DNA of 64,000 nucleotides, taken from contig JALJCS010000001.1 of assembly GCA_023055355.1 (NCBI GenBank), forward strand, positions 106,842,881-106,906,880, in the 5' to 3' direction. The position numbers and the translations under genes were made by a program. Position 1 is the first letter of the stretch. Every line of letters begins with the position of its first letter. Shown here piece after piece: positions 1 to 14,112 of the stretch. The notes beneath the pieces are model-generated. The model made no database searches. It had not been told where the DNA came from and worked only from the letters and a program-made list of their open reading frames with translations. The DNA is from Agelaius tricolor. Taxonomy: Eukaryota; Chordata; Aves; Passeriformes; Icteridae.

Positions 1-2963
1 TTTCAAGAAAGACTTTGTGAGAGTATAAGGTAGAAGCAAATCTGTAAATGACATTCAGAGTATTCCTTTTGCTCCTTCATTCTAAAAGCTGAGCAGCAAT
101 AAGTCAAGACTGAAGGACTGACTTTTTACAGTACCATTCTGGTAATAGGCTAATCACCAAATTTCATATAGCTACCGCAAAGATGCATAAAATTTTGATA
201 TGATACAGATATGCACTTTTTAAGTACCTTCACAAATATTGATCATACCTTTTTCTCTGATCTGAAACTCATTTTACTTAATGGAGTCTTATCCACAGTG
301 ACAACAATCAAAGATAGCAAAAATATATGGTTAATTATACATTTTTGAACTATTTGTTGGACAACGGGTTAAATTGCGAATGAGAATGTCCAGAATTCCA
401 TTCAACATTTCATTGTCTTCTGCTTAGACTACAAATTAAACATTATTGCTTATGAAAAAAAAAACCCAAAGAACAGAACATCAGCTAGAGAGCAAACCAC
501 ACTCTATAGCTAGGGGGAAAAAAAGGCCACAAGTTAAGGAGGTTGATATGGGGAGTAAGAAAAGATAATGAGTCTGTGTCAAGAAATTTTTTGCTTTAAC
601 ATTTGAGATTCTCTCTATGCTGGATGTAAGTAATGAATTTCAATAGTCAAGAAAGAAATACATTTCAGTTGGCTAGACCGTGATTATTTTTTTATCCTCC
701 TGCTTTTAATATTGCCACCCTTTGTGAATGGTAACCTGAACCCACTGAAGAGATGCATGTTAAAATGTAGAAGGGAGAACAAAGCAGGTTTTGTCTTAAT
801 ATTTCAGAGTGGCATGGTCCTTGTTATCTTAAATGAAACAGAAAGATGATTTCCATTCTACTGGCAAGAGTTTGAAACATCACAGTATTTCATGTAAATT
901 GTTTTCATTGCTGTAGAAGGTTTTCTATATACAAAGTAACTTTTTACTTACAGGGAGCTATTAGTATTTATTAAACAGTAATTAGATACGAGTTCATAAG
1001 ATCAAGGAAAGGAACACAGTAGTTATGTAAATTTTGAGATTTTGTTAACACTGATACATATGTGCTGTCTGCTGGAGCTGGTTATGGCACTTGGGTTTCA
1101 GCTAAAAATATGTAAAGCTATATGAAAGTAGACAGCTCTCTATAGATACTCATCGAAGTTTGGTTTGGTTTTCTTTTTATTCTGGGAGCTACAGGAAGTA
1201 AATTTCAGTCAGCATGTGTCTCTTCTTCAGGCAGAAGAATGCAAAATAACTGGTGAGTTGGTCAAATCATCCACTTATAGTTAAATTTTCTTATAACTTT
1301 TTAGCACAGGCACATTAGACATTCATGTCTAACACTTTTCTGGAGAATATGCAACAATTTTTGGTAGTTTGCAGTGGAGAATGTGTCAGCTGTTATTTTT
1401 TTTACTTAGGGCTCAAAAAATCCCATTGCTGGGCTAAATGCAGATCTATGTAAAATGTTAAGAGGTTTTTATATGTTCTTTCTATATCAGATTTTTTTTT
1501 CTTCTGTTCTTTAAAGTTCACATCAGCTGGAGTCTTCCTTGACGTCAGTCTAGCTGCCCTCAAAAATGAAAACTGTTTTGTAAATAGTGGCTTGTAAAAC
1601 CATGCTTGAAGTCTCTCCTCAAATAAGCAGTAGTGTAGCTGGAGCACAAATGTGTATTTACTTCATTAAATAACCTAATTTGTTTGCTGCAAAGTTTCTC
1701 ACTTCCCAAATGCAGCACTGAATAGTCCTCTCTTGAGAGTTCCAAATATCAATCAGATCTTTTGACAGATGGGGTAATATGCAATCTTGCTGGTCTTGTC
1801 CCATTCAGCAGCCAGAAAATGCTGGTTGGGAGACTCAACAATGACAGATTTTTTTCCTTAGTGATTGACTGATGAGTTCAAGGTATTAGGAATATCTCAT
1901 GACCTAGTGGACTCAAGATGTCTACTTGTTAGTTCTTACAACTTGCCAGTAGGCTAGGATAAGCTCTGTGACTATTTAGAAACATAACACAAAATAAAAG
2001 AATGTTAAATATTATGAAATATTTATGAAATAAGCTAATGGTTGCCTTTCACATGGTTAGCCAGAAGCCAAATATTTAGCATATTAACTAAATATGAAAT
2101 CTAAGTAGTGCATTAGTGAGATGCTTTTCTGAGACAAATAATTCCATATTTACTTCATTGAAGTTGACAAAATGTGGTTGGGTTCTTTGTTTGGGTTCTT
2201 TTTTGCTTTGTTTTTGTGCATAGTTTTTTTCATTTTTTTTTTATGGAAACCCATCAGTACAAAACTGCCTTGTTGGAATTGCCTGTTCACTGTATGTCAC
2301 TGCTGTACATAAGTATGTAAGAAAAGTTATCTGATACCACTCAGTGTTCATTCAAGCATTCAAGAAAAAAATGGGAGCCCTATTTCTAGCTCTGTCAGTG
2401 AAAGAATTATAAGCATTTCACTCACCACTTATTTCAGAACAAAGCTATTTAACCTGACACTTACTTGCAGGAAGCTATATCCAGTAGTGGCTGATGTATG
2501 TCCTATGCTTTTACCTACTATTAAAAATAATATTCCTGGGCTGTAGCAATAGGTTTTCCAATCATATGTCTGGTTATAGTTGTGTTATAAATTTTGTTTT
2601 CCTGTTGAAAAGAGGCAGTTATTTTACTACAAGAACTAAAAGGTATTCTTGATTTCAGGTTTTAGTAGTCTCTACAATGCTAACAAATAAAAGTTGATAT
2701 GAAAGTTTTACATCTGGATCTGTAATATGTCAAAAAGAAATAGCAGGGTCTTAAAACTGTCTTTAATTGAATTCCTCCTCTTTGCTCAGAATCCCATGTT
2801 TATTTACCCTTGACTGTTCTTCAGGTCAGATTTTTCCTCCAAGTGCAGTATATCACATGACAAGCTAAGTAATTTCAGGTATAGCAGAATAAATATAGAA
2901 CTTAGAATAATGAATATGTTCATTTTCTTACCATATCACCAACCATACAAGAAAAAAATTTTT

Positions 2964-2999
2964 GTAGCATGTCAGGAAAAGGTAGCATGTCAGGAAAAG
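2964..2999. repeat. 18-bp perfect tandem duplication
   Basis: gtagcatgtcaggaaaag occurs twice head to tail (2964-2981, 2982-2999) with no mismatch, indicating a recent local duplication. Confidence 0.95.
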
Positions 3000-3780
3000 A
3001 CTAAAATGGAAAAGAGCTAGTAAACTTGTAAATTCAAAGCTGAAGAAGAAGAAAACTGATAAGTAAGTTGTTAAATGGCAGGTTCATCTTACAAGCAGTA
3101 CTGATTTAAAACAAACATTTTGTTTTGTCAGGGCTCTAGTTGCAGGTTGTTACCTTAGTGCAAACTATTGCCATACATATTATAGTCTTATGAATACTAT
3201 TCTCATAAAAACTGCTACAAATAGAAAACGAGTTTGGAAAACACTTCAGAGTATTGAACTGAAAAAATAATAGTTCTACTTACAGCCAATCTTTGTTACA
3301 AAACACCATAAATGTTTCTCTCTACTGCTCTCCGTAGCCATGAATCTTTTCAGCATTATATTAAATGTAAAAGAATAACTTTTACAAAGAATTTTAAAGA
3401 AGAAATTGATCAAATTTTAGTTTAATTCCTGTATTGATTTAGAAAGAAATCGTGAGCTCCTGAACTTAAATGATACAGTCAGTTCACAAAGCAAACATTA
3501 AAGCTGACCAGAAACCACAGTATTACTGGTATGTGTTTTGTGATAAAAATTTAATTTGCTTCATACTTTAAACTTCAGTTATATAGAAACAAACACGGAC
3601 TTTTCTAATGTTGTTTTTTTGTTGTTGTTTCTTTTCTTTTTTTGCAAATTCAAAAATTGCTTACAATATTCTGTTTATTTTCTAAGCAAACTGTCCTTCT
3701 CAATGTGCATACATTTGCATTTCCAGCCTATATGCATAGGCTCATATTTGGAAAGTGTTTAATTAGTCAGACAAGAAGTA

Positions 3781-3806
3781 TTAGTTAAGCATTTTAGTTA
3801 AGCATT
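3781..3806. repeat. 13-bp perfect tandem duplication
   Basis: ttagttaagcatt occurs twice in direct succession (3781-3793 and 3794-3806). Confidence 0.93.
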
Positions 3807-5873
3807 ATTCTCTATCAAACATAATGCAAAAAAAGTAGTTATATGGTTTTTCACTAAAAATAGGAAGCTGATTTCAGTTTCCATAAAAAAAACCTTGGAT
3901 GCTGCCCTAACATAAGGTACCATAAAGATCATATGTTAAAAGCATAGCAGATGTTAATTTTTGTTATACACACCCACTCAGGAAGCCCTTGCACCCTGCT
4001 TGAAACTTTCACAGAGCTTAGAGTAAGCATTCAAAACAGCTGTGCTGAACTGAAGTACATGAAAGGTGTTTGGGTTTGGCCTGAATTAAATATATACTCT
4101 CCAGGGATCTTTTTCCTTATAGTATGTGTTAATAAATTTGTTGCTCTATTTCCACTCTGTATTATGAGGGCTGATTTCTTGCTAATCACCACCCAAACCC
4201 ACACAATTAATCACAGACTTAAATCTCAAGCTCATGCTAAAATCTGAATGTGCTGTTTTCTGGTCACTTGACTAGAAATATGTATATTTTAATAGGAGTC
4301 TGAGAATTTTTAATTAAACTGGTTACAGATTTGTTGAATTACAAATTGGATTTTTTTGAGGCACATGAACTATTGAATATTTTCATGCACTGCTTAAGAA
4401 AAATGTCAGGTCTGGGTGTCCAGCTACTGTGAGTATAGCATAAATAATTTATTTCTCCTAGTCTGTAAAGATCTAAGTATTTAGTAGTTTTATTCTGCAG
4501 TAAACTATGGCCCCCATGGTGTATGTCATTCCTGGTTTAAGTATTGGTACTAATGGTTCAGCTACCTTATTCTAAGTCAACTTTTATTGACAAACATACT
4601 GAAAGGAATACTCTAGTATAATATAACAGTTTAGGAATACTAACCTGCAGCCTTAATATTGAATTATACTGTAGATCAAAGTGTGCCTCCTTCTTAAGTC
4701 AGTCATGTTGAGTTTCAAAGTGCTACAGCGAGTGCTTGTTTAACTGTGTCTGGTGAGAAAACAGTCACTGTTAATGTACAGCGACATTTAATAACACTTT
4801 TGTGTGTTACAGAGGCAGGCAGTACCTTCTTTGGAGCTAGAAATTGGCTTGGATCTTTTGCTTTTGTGCTTGCTTTATTTCTCAACCTCTATATTGTTTG
4901 AAGTTTTTGTTAAATGTAATTTGACACCTTCACCCTCCTGTTTGAAAACATGGCAAAACAAATCAGCAAGGATAAACTGGGGAAAAGACCCAACAGCCCA
5001 CACACTTTAGCTTGACCACTGTGGTGAAAATGAAGAAGAAATGATAAAATTTGTCCTTCTATTTTTTGGTTGGGTAGAGAAGAAAGAGGAATAAAGAAAA
5101 GGAAGCCAAAGTTCTGGTACTGTAGGAGGGGAAAATAGCGGAAATTGACAATTACAACTGACTTAAAAATAAAAGAAACTTAACAACCTCTTTGTAACAT
5201 AAGTGGGAGAAACAAAGCAGCTCTGCAGAAATTTTTGACTGTTGGATTCTTCTTACACCTGGCCTGTCCAAAATGGAAAGAAAATATATTTGTGCATCAT
5301 TGAACCAGGGAAGTTGTCAATTTGATGAAATTTTGAGAGGTTACTCTAGTAGCCATTATTTTCAAATATTGAAAAACAATTTTTCAGTGAAATAAATTCT
5401 TTCCTATTTTGTCCACCCGTCTATCTTTTCATTCATAAACTTATAGAAATTCTGCTCATCTACCTGATGGTAAAAGAAAATGTTGACGTGCAGTTTACTG
5501 AGCATGTGCCTATAAAAAATTGGCTCTGACCCTGACTTGTGTCAAGTAGTTGGCATGGCTTCTGATTAGTAATTAATTAAATCAATGCCAGCAGACACTA
5601 ATGGTATCTTTCTATAGAATGGCATGCCAGACCTATTAAGGATAAACTACTTGGTACTGATTCCTGTTTTAGGTTTTGTCTGTTCAGCGGGATATCTAGT
5701 CAATGTCATCATGTGAGAGATTAATTTAGAAAAAATGCTCTCTAAAATATTTCATTAAATCTAAACTCAAAGGATATTTTTTGCTTAAGCTGTACCACTT
5801 CTTGCTCCCTGGATAGGGAAGGTGCCAGGTTACTACAGGATCCAATTACTTAAACCAAGTTATTAAAAAGCAA

Positions 5874-5908
5874 CACCAACAAAAAACCCCAAAACCCCAA
5901 ACCACATT
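5874..5908. repeat. A/C-rich low-complexity stretch
   Basis: An irregular mixture of A runs and CCCC/CC (caacaaaaaaccccaaaacc). It resembles telomeric or CAAA-type simple sequence only loosely. Similar stretches occur at 8298-8333 and 58796-58896. Confidence 0.85.
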
Positions 5909-8297
5909 TACTCTCCTCCCCTCATGTTGGGTATAGCTTATCAGTTTTGATTCAGCAAGGTCCAAGAATATTGTGAGACATTTAAGCTATGGTTCTGGTT
6001 GCAAGTGAATTTCAGTACAACCAATGATTTTGAAAGTATATAGCAGAGTTCCTTGTGGACTTTAATTCCATTTCAAAGACTGTTTTTCTATTGAACACCT
6101 TTTTTCTGCAGGCAATGTCAGTTCCTGACAGCTGATAGACACCTGCAAGTACTACTTATTTTTATGGAAGGCACTTCTCAGGATTTGTCATGTTTATTGA
6201 CCCTTTTCAGATCAAAAGGTCTGATTTAAATCTCTCTAAGTGAAAGAAATAACTAGAGGCCACAACTGTCCCTTAGTTGTAGTTATGTAAACTCAAATGA
6301 ACTTCACTGGTTCAGAAGTTTAGAAGCTAAACACTTAGGAGGAAAAAAAACCCCATTGATGATAATCTAAAGTAAAGCATGATTATGTGAAGCTGCTGAA
6401 TGATGTCTATCCAAAATTAGCAATAGCATTGCAGGAGTGGAAATAGTTGCCTGTCTTGTATTTGTGATCAGTTCTAATTGCTTGTTTCAGGACAGTGAAA
6501 GAAGGAGCACATGAAAGATTTTTCTAAGCATTTTCCAAATATGGTAAATGTCACTGTCTATAAAGCCTGCCCTGCTTTTCCTGGACTGAGCTCACAGCTG
6601 AGCTAGTCAAACATACCCATTGCCCTACAAAAAATTTATGTAAGACTCTAGCATAGGAAGTTTTTGAACATCTATGGTCTTTTTGCCTGTCTCCCTTGCA
6701 GAAGGAGGACAAGTTTACAAGCAGAAATGTAAGAGGAACAGTCACAATAGTTCTCATGCTGTACAGAGGCAGGTGCTTTGAACCTAAGAATAGGTTGCCC
6801 TGGATTTAATTATTGGATCCATAGGATCAACTGCATTTTTAAAATCTAGGTATTAATAAGTCTAGGGAAGGTTGCCATTGCTTTCTCTGTAGTTGTGACA
6901 GAAACAGCCTTTCTGAAGCAACCCTAGAAGAAGCCCAGCTTTTAGATTTCTAGAGCTGAGGGGTTAGCAAGCAACTGTTTTGGATGAGTTGTGTTTTGAG
7001 AATTGGTTATTTTATCAAGGAGCTTTTTTGTTGCTTGGTACAAATAAGCTGCCTGAATCACAGGCAGCCTTAGGTTTGTCTTTAGAGGTCAAGCTGAAAG
7101 GACTGGATATTGATGTAGCTGCTATTACATGGACAAAGTTAATTCTAATCTTTTTGCAAGGCTGAAGTCCATATGGTTATTGCTAACACTTAAGGGAAAG
7201 TATATGTACCCGTGGTGTTCATGTTATTTTTCTGATCTGTGCCTGACTTCAGAACATTTAAATACAAATTTTTACTCACTTTTGAAAGACAAAATATATC
7301 CTTGCTACATACCATGTAAGAGGTTCTCCCTTGCACTTCCCTTTAATCTGTGCCCTCTCCTTGCACGTTGGTGAGCATGGCTGATATGAGGTGCTCCTTC
7401 TCGTCTGTCTCCAAGGAGCAAAATAACCCTTGGCATGGTCATGTTTTAAATGAATGCACATGCTGCTAGGAGTTCTAGGCTCTAAGCTAAACACAGGGGT
7501 ATCTGGCTCCATGAAGATATTTAGAGGGCCAAACAGCAGAGGCTGACCCCTGCAGACTATGGTGGAAGGTAACTAGCCCAGATAATTGCCTTCCTTACAC
7601 TGCTTTACTACTGTTTGCCTCTCTTAAGGAAGGTATCGCTGTAAAGGGAAATAACTTCTGGCTACGTCTGTGTAGCTCTAACAGAACAACAGCAAATGCC
7701 AGGAAAGTTATGGTTTGAATTCTGCAAGTTCCTGTGGTATAAGAAACATTGAAAGATGCGTTGTCTGTTGAAAATTGTGGATGCATGAGTCTTTGGTGGT
7801 ATGGAAGGACAAGGGATCATTTTCAACCTCTATTTTGGGTTCCTGTGGGCTTTATCTTCCAAGTGACTGCAAGGTCTGTTATATCCTTTATCTTGGAAGA
7901 ACTAAACCAGCCACAGCTAGAATCCACAAAGTTTGCCAGCATCCACAGACATGGCACACGTTCACGTACTGTTATGTGGGTGGCATAACTGTGACCTAAC
8001 CTTCAGAATTCAAAATTGGTTTATCAAATAAGACCCCTTTTATTCTAAGCATGAAGCTCTGAAAAACATAGTTTTTCCTTGGAAATGAAAGATGAGTACT
8101 TCAGAACATTGCTTTTATACCTTTTGTTAAAAATATTATGTGATTTCAAAATATTAGCCCTTGAAAGTAAATATATTCTTGTTAAACACAAGTCTTATTG
8201 CAATACTTTTCAGGGCTGACTATTCAAAGGAAAGTCATTATTAATTTGTTAAACTTCTGTAGCTTTTATCTTTAGAATTTTCCTTAGAGGGCTATTA

Positions 8298-8334
8298 AAA
8301 AAAAACCCAAAAAACAACCCACAAACCCAAACCT
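8298..8334. repeat. A/C-rich low-complexity stretch
   Basis: Alternating A runs and CCC (aaaacccaaaaaacaaccca). No element body adjoins it. Confidence 0.8.
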
Positions 8335-11266
8335 CTTACTCAGTTTTGAAAATAAAATTAGTCTGTTCAGTGTCAAAGGTTAGGTATACTTCTTAAAATG
8401 TCTTCCCGATTACTTTTTGTGGCAGTATTGCCATATTGAAAGGTGCTTGAAATCCTTAGGGATGAAAGTTGGCAGCTGCCATATGACAGCAAAATGTTAT
8501 CTGTGACAGATCTAGGTCAAAATCGTAGTCATGGCAGTAAAATTCACCTTTGTTCCACGTGGGATTGTTGCGAAGGGCAGTTTTGAAGCCTTCATTGATT
8601 GCTCTCTGTGGCTCTTAGTGTATTAACTGAGTGCCATGCTGGTGGGGTCAACTGCTGCTTGATATTGTTCCTCTGGGAATGCTTTTGGTTATGGAGCCCA
8701 AAAAACACTTGGTTCTACACAGATGTAGCAAAAGATGCACAGATGTCTTTACCAACTGCATAGTGGTACGTAGGGAAGGTAAGAAAACTATAATTGTTGA
8801 TGAGATCTTATTTGACTGTTGAAGATCTAGATTGTACATGAATGCCATGATTTTGGGTCCTAAATAGGTAACAGAGAATTTTTGCAATGAAGCTAAAATC
8901 TTGGCAGGATCAGCTTCAACATTTGGATGACTATCCAAAAGAGACTATGTGTGATTTGAACAGAGTAGTGCTGAACAGTAATTCTGGGTTAGTAAATAAA
9001 GGTTTTGGCACTCTTTCTCTCTTTTTATGAAATCAAGACAGGAAAAACCCACATAGTGTACTGTGGACTGGTTTTGGTTTTGAGGCTTTGCATTTAGAGA
9101 TTTTCAAGTGGTAGCATGGATATGAATGTAATAACTGATAAGCTTGCAGTTCGTAATTGAGCTGTTCTATGGCTAAGTTCACAAAGACCTCCTATTTTCA
9201 AATTGCTTTTAAAGTAATGTTTAAAAAGAGGTTTTCAAACTATTATGCATTATTTTAAAAATTTTTTCATGGTTTCATTTTCTTGAATGTTTTTTCAGTC
9301 TTCTGTTTAAAATAGTGTTACTTTTTTCATTTGAACAGAATTTCTGTATGTACAATTTTAAAGTTGCACTCAAAATTTAATTTGCATATAAGAGAAAATT
9401 TTTCTGAATTTACATTTTTACTAAAATAATTGTTTTTTGGTTGATAGCAATATTTTCATTATATCTATGGTAGATATGCATATTTTTTGAAAGTTGCTAT
9501 TGTTTTGGCTACTTGGTATGACTGCTAGAAACATCTCTAATCCATTAACACAGCAGGTGATTTTTGAGCATTATCTTGTAGCTGTGCCTCCTAAATTTTA
9601 GTTTGTAGTAATTTATGTATATGACACAGCATTTGTTAGTGTTTGAGTCAAAATTATCACAGCTAACATATCACAGTTTACACTGAAACTTTATAAACAT
9701 GGCTTTGTTCTTTCCCTTTTTGGAGGCAGCTGTAACGCCTACTTCTCTGCAGACTTTTCTCCTTTGGTCTGTTGAACTCATTCTTACATGCATCATTCTT
9801 TACCTTTTTCTTGAACATGACTGAATATATTTATTGTAATATGTTATGCCTTGTATCTCTTAAACAGCAGCAAAACAGCAATAAAATCCGCTACCCAAAA
9901 CTATTGCTGTGTGCCCTCTACCCCCCATGCCTGTTAATTTTAAGCCAACATATTTTGTTTGAACACAAAATTTACCTAATAGCATCTCTTCTGTGCCTAC
10001 TAAAAGCACTAAAATCTGTTGTGCATTCCTTTTGTACCTACACCTAGCAGCAATGATGTGCAATTTATGTACTTCACAAAATTACTCCAGAAAGCAGATT
10101 TGCTCTGGAGAGTAGAAATGCTAATATAAGAGTGGTCTATTTCTCCTTGAAACAAAAAATAAAAATAAACAAAACAGATTGGTAAACTTCACAACATGCT
10201 GTTAGATATAAATTTCATATTTAAATCTTACCTATTGGGTGTCTTGAAGCTTAACTGCAAGCTAAAGTAGGACAAAAGTTTAGGCAATTCTTCATCACTA
10301 GGATGTCATGAGTAGTAGATAGTAAAATGTATCAATTTTATTAAAAACATTGGTCAAAATGTTTTTCAGATTGTACGATATGTTCTCTTTAGGGACACAA
10401 TAAGTCTCTTCCAGGATGGCAGAAATAAAATAAGATTTACCTCTTGTCAAACTATTTCATTTTAGTGGGGCAAGTAAAACTAGCACTGAGTTCATGTAAA
10501 TCTGTGCCTTATTTTTAGTATGATAAACCTTAAAGTAAAAGACAGAGTTGACATTTAGATTGGGGTTGTGTCAATGACCCCAAGACCACTAAATTCTATC
10601 AGGCCATTTATTAAATAAAACACAACAGTTTTGAAGTGATTGTAGGTAATAAGGGCACAAAATTAGCATCTGAGATCTTTTTAAACTTGCATCTGTTAAA
10701 ATTATCTCTGATATATGTACATTGTGAAATATAATGCTAAATCTTATTTCAGTCATCTAGACTGTTTTTAACAAAAACTTAGTGTATCAAGATAGAATGT
10801 GGTAAGCACTTGTGGGGTATAAATTCTATTTGTTTATAATTTGTTAAATTATATACTTGATAATTCTTTTGAGGCCTTCTTCATCATGGCTAGGTTTCTG
10901 TCTATTAATGCTCTCTCATAACAACAATGAAAACACTGTTCCAAAGCAAACAATTGTTGCACAAAATAAAAGAAAACAATTACTGATGTGTTCTCCTCTT
11001 CTTGGATTTGAACAGCCTTGTACCATATTGTTTGAACTCTTTTACACATAGTGATTTCTCAAATATATAATGACTGTTAGAGAATTTCTTTATAATGTAG
11101 TTGTATTTTGTATGCCATAGTCTAAACAAAACTGTCCTTTTTGAGCATTACCTTACATATGTGTAGGTATTTCACTAGAGTCCAAATAAAATATAAATTA
11201 CATGGCTCTTGACTGAAAATCACTTTCCAACCAAAATAAGTGAAGATCCCATGACATAAATCACAC

Positions 11267-11297
11267 AATTTCTAGACAAAAATTTGGTCTAGAAATT
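11267..11297. repeat. Inverted repeat, 11-bp arms
   Basis: aatttctagac (11267-11277) and gtctagaaatt (11287-11297) are exact reverse complements separated by 9 nt. This could fold as a short hairpin. No function is implied. Confidence 0.85.
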
Positions 11298-13757
11298 AAA
11301 GTACTTTCCTGATGCTTTTAGTTTCTCACTTTGGGATTTGTTTTCCATACACAAAATTGGCAAAAATGCCACAGAGTGCTCTTAAAGTAGGAAAAAAACC
11401 CCTACGTGTCCACACTATGCGTATTTTCATAGAAAATCATACAAAGCCATGGAAAAATTAATTTTTGACCTTCTTTTTTACATGTGACTGTTCAATGTGT
11501 TTATCATTTTCAGACTAAAGCTTTATAACAGTTCTATAACTATAGGAATAGAAGTGCCAATGGAAGTGCCAAACATTTTGAAAGCAGTGTCATGAAAAGA
11601 CTAAGTCAAGTGGTGTCCACAGTTCTTTTAGAAAGTGTTGTTACTATTGTGCAAATAGTTTGAGGCTTCTTTGACAGAAAATGCTATACTTTATGGAAAA
11701 CAGAGGAAAATATCTGACCCACAATCTTTGAAAGGATCAAATATGTGGGCTCTCTTTTTAATGAAAATTTTCATTGAGATTTGCTGGTGTTTGCTAGATC
11801 AAAATCTCTTGGCTCTACGTTTTATATGTGATTAAAAAGTTGAATTATTTGATGATAACACAGTAATTCCATTCAATGAACATAAGGCTTCAAAGGTCCT
11901 AGACATGCCTGATGGATGAGGTAGTTACAATACCCAATTTTGTCTAGTTTTTGGATGAAACTTTCACAGCTATTAAAAATAGTTTCTTTCTTACACAACA
12001 CAAAGGCTATTGTTTTGTTCACTAAGATCTAATATTCATTAACTGCTTCTCTAATTGCATTCTGGGGATTTGTTGGCTGATAGATTTATCTTTCATTGTT
12101 AGAAAAATCTGACAGTCACTAAATAATAATAATTTAGCAAAGTAAATGCTGTTCAAATAGTGGTGCAAGTGGTGACTCTGTTTAATCACCTTTAAATAAC
12201 TCCTACCTAGTTTTACACTGTGACAAAAACATTCAGAGGAGATGTGATGGAGTTAATACTCAAATACAACTCAGATGGTTGTGGATATGAATCTATCATG
12301 CTAGATTTTTCCTTTGCTGCAATCTAATCTTACATCCTTTGAAGCCAGTGATTAATGGTTTAGGGATTCTGTCTTCTAGGAGAGCTTAGAATTGAGCTTG
12401 AACTTTCTGATGTATATGAATATATTCAAAATTTTCATACTTGATATTTCAGATTTTTTTACTTTCCAAGGAAACCTTATTGACAAAAATGGAAGCCCTT
12501 AGGATGGTTCAACTTGACATAGGATGTAAAATAATTTTGCATACAGAGATTATTGATTTGGCTAATTGTAAATCAATACGGATGAGATTTACTGTGGTGC
12601 TTGAGCTATTTGAGGGTGAAAACAACACACTAGCATAACTGTGGCATTCTGTTGAGAAATTTGTATTTGTTCCTGATGCAAAGTAGCATTTGTGTATGTG
12701 GTGTGCAATGCTGGAATAAGTATCAGCTTATATCTACAATCACTTATAGAGATTATCTGTTTTACTGTTATTTTTGAGCTTTCTTTAACTGCTACTAAAT
12801 GATGGGGCAGATTAGGTAGCCTTCTTTCTGGCAATGCAGCTAAATCCTCTATGGGCTCAAGAGCTCAAGATGAGTTTACTTTAGTGCTGAAATCTGGTTG
12901 GGAGTTATGCATCTCTATTCCCAGTACAACATGAAAATTACACCAAAGACACTGACAAGAGGAAAGAGTTCTTTTCATTATGACATTTCTAGTCAATAGC
13001 TTATATTAAATATTTTATTTACTTGTTTGACCATAGGCTTCAGGTTTAAGATTCTTTTTTCTGAGGACTCAAATTCTTAGAAATCCCAGAGAGGGCTCAA
13101 AGAGTAGACATTTGATTTGTTTAAGGGGATGCACAGGGAGAAGTGTTTAAATTAATTTTCTTTTCTTAAATAGCTTTATTCTCAAATGACATGGTTTGAA
13201 ACAAATAAGATACTTTACATAAGGTAAAGCATTCATATGAATTCCAGATCTTCTTTAAAGGCTATTTATATAATCAATACTAAGCAGCTTTTGAATAGAC
13301 TGCAGAACCTGGAGTGGGAGGTGGGAACTTTCTAGGAGAGATCTTTGCACATTTTTTTGCCTTTTGAACATGAATCTGTATGCAGTTGATTATAGACTAG
13401 CTATGATCTAGACTACTCATCTAACATGAATTTAAATTTTGAATAAATACCTGAACTTGGAGGGTAAGCTTATTCATATACCCAATTTTTCTTTTTTCAT
13501 GTCTTAGTTTTGGGGTAAAGACACAAAGTTCTAGATGGCTTCAACCAAGTGATGTATGGGTCAATATTTATAATCTAAGATTGGTCTGCTGTAGTGTAGG
13601 TATTGCTTAAATTCTAAATAGGTTGTCAAAGGTGCAGTGGAATTTTTTTTTGTGTATAGGATTTTTACAAATGTTTTATTTGAATTCCCCCTCTATGCTG
13701 TTTTCTCTCTAGGAAGTTTCTATGCATTAAGAAAAATTGCTTGGTTCCTGTCTAGTT

Positions 13758-13799
13758 GGAGCTATAAAAGGCAACAATGGAGCTATAAAAGGCAGCAAT
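13758..13799. repeat. 21-bp tandem duplication containing a TATAAAA motif
   Basis: Two adjacent 21-bp copies starting ggagctataaaaggc (13758-13778, 13779-13799) differ at one base. Each carries TATAAAA. No transcription start evidence or coding sequence is nearby, so a promoter is not supported. Confidence 0.93.
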
Positions 13800-14088
13800 G
13801 AAACAGATTTTTTGTTTGTTTGATCTTGTAAGTTGGACTGATACATGAATCCCAGCTTACTCCATGTCCTCATGTCAGTCCAAGAGTCACTCAACTTCCA
13901 CACTTCATTTGGCTGCAGACTCACAATTCCCAAAAAGCCAAGAAAGGGTGCACAGTGTTACTACATGTAAGGAAATAATGAACGAGGTTGGATAATTGCA
14001 GACTGATTTATTAGCAAGTGTACTTTGACTACTCTTGAAAAATATTTACTCTTTTCTCCTTCTTTTGAAACAATGTCTATACAGACAG

Positions 14089-14112
14089 AAGCTGTCTCTC
14101 AAGCTGTCTCTC
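14089..14112. repeat. 12-bp perfect tandem duplication
   Basis: aagctgtctctc occurs twice in succession. Confidence 0.92.

Noticed and set aside
5874..5908. Interstitial telomeric repeat
   Set aside because: The A/C runs are irregular and do not form CCCTAA or TTAGGG units.
13758..13799. Promoter with doubled TATA boxes
   Set aside because: It is a simple 21-bp duplication that happens to contain TATAAAA. Nothing downstream looks like a first exon.
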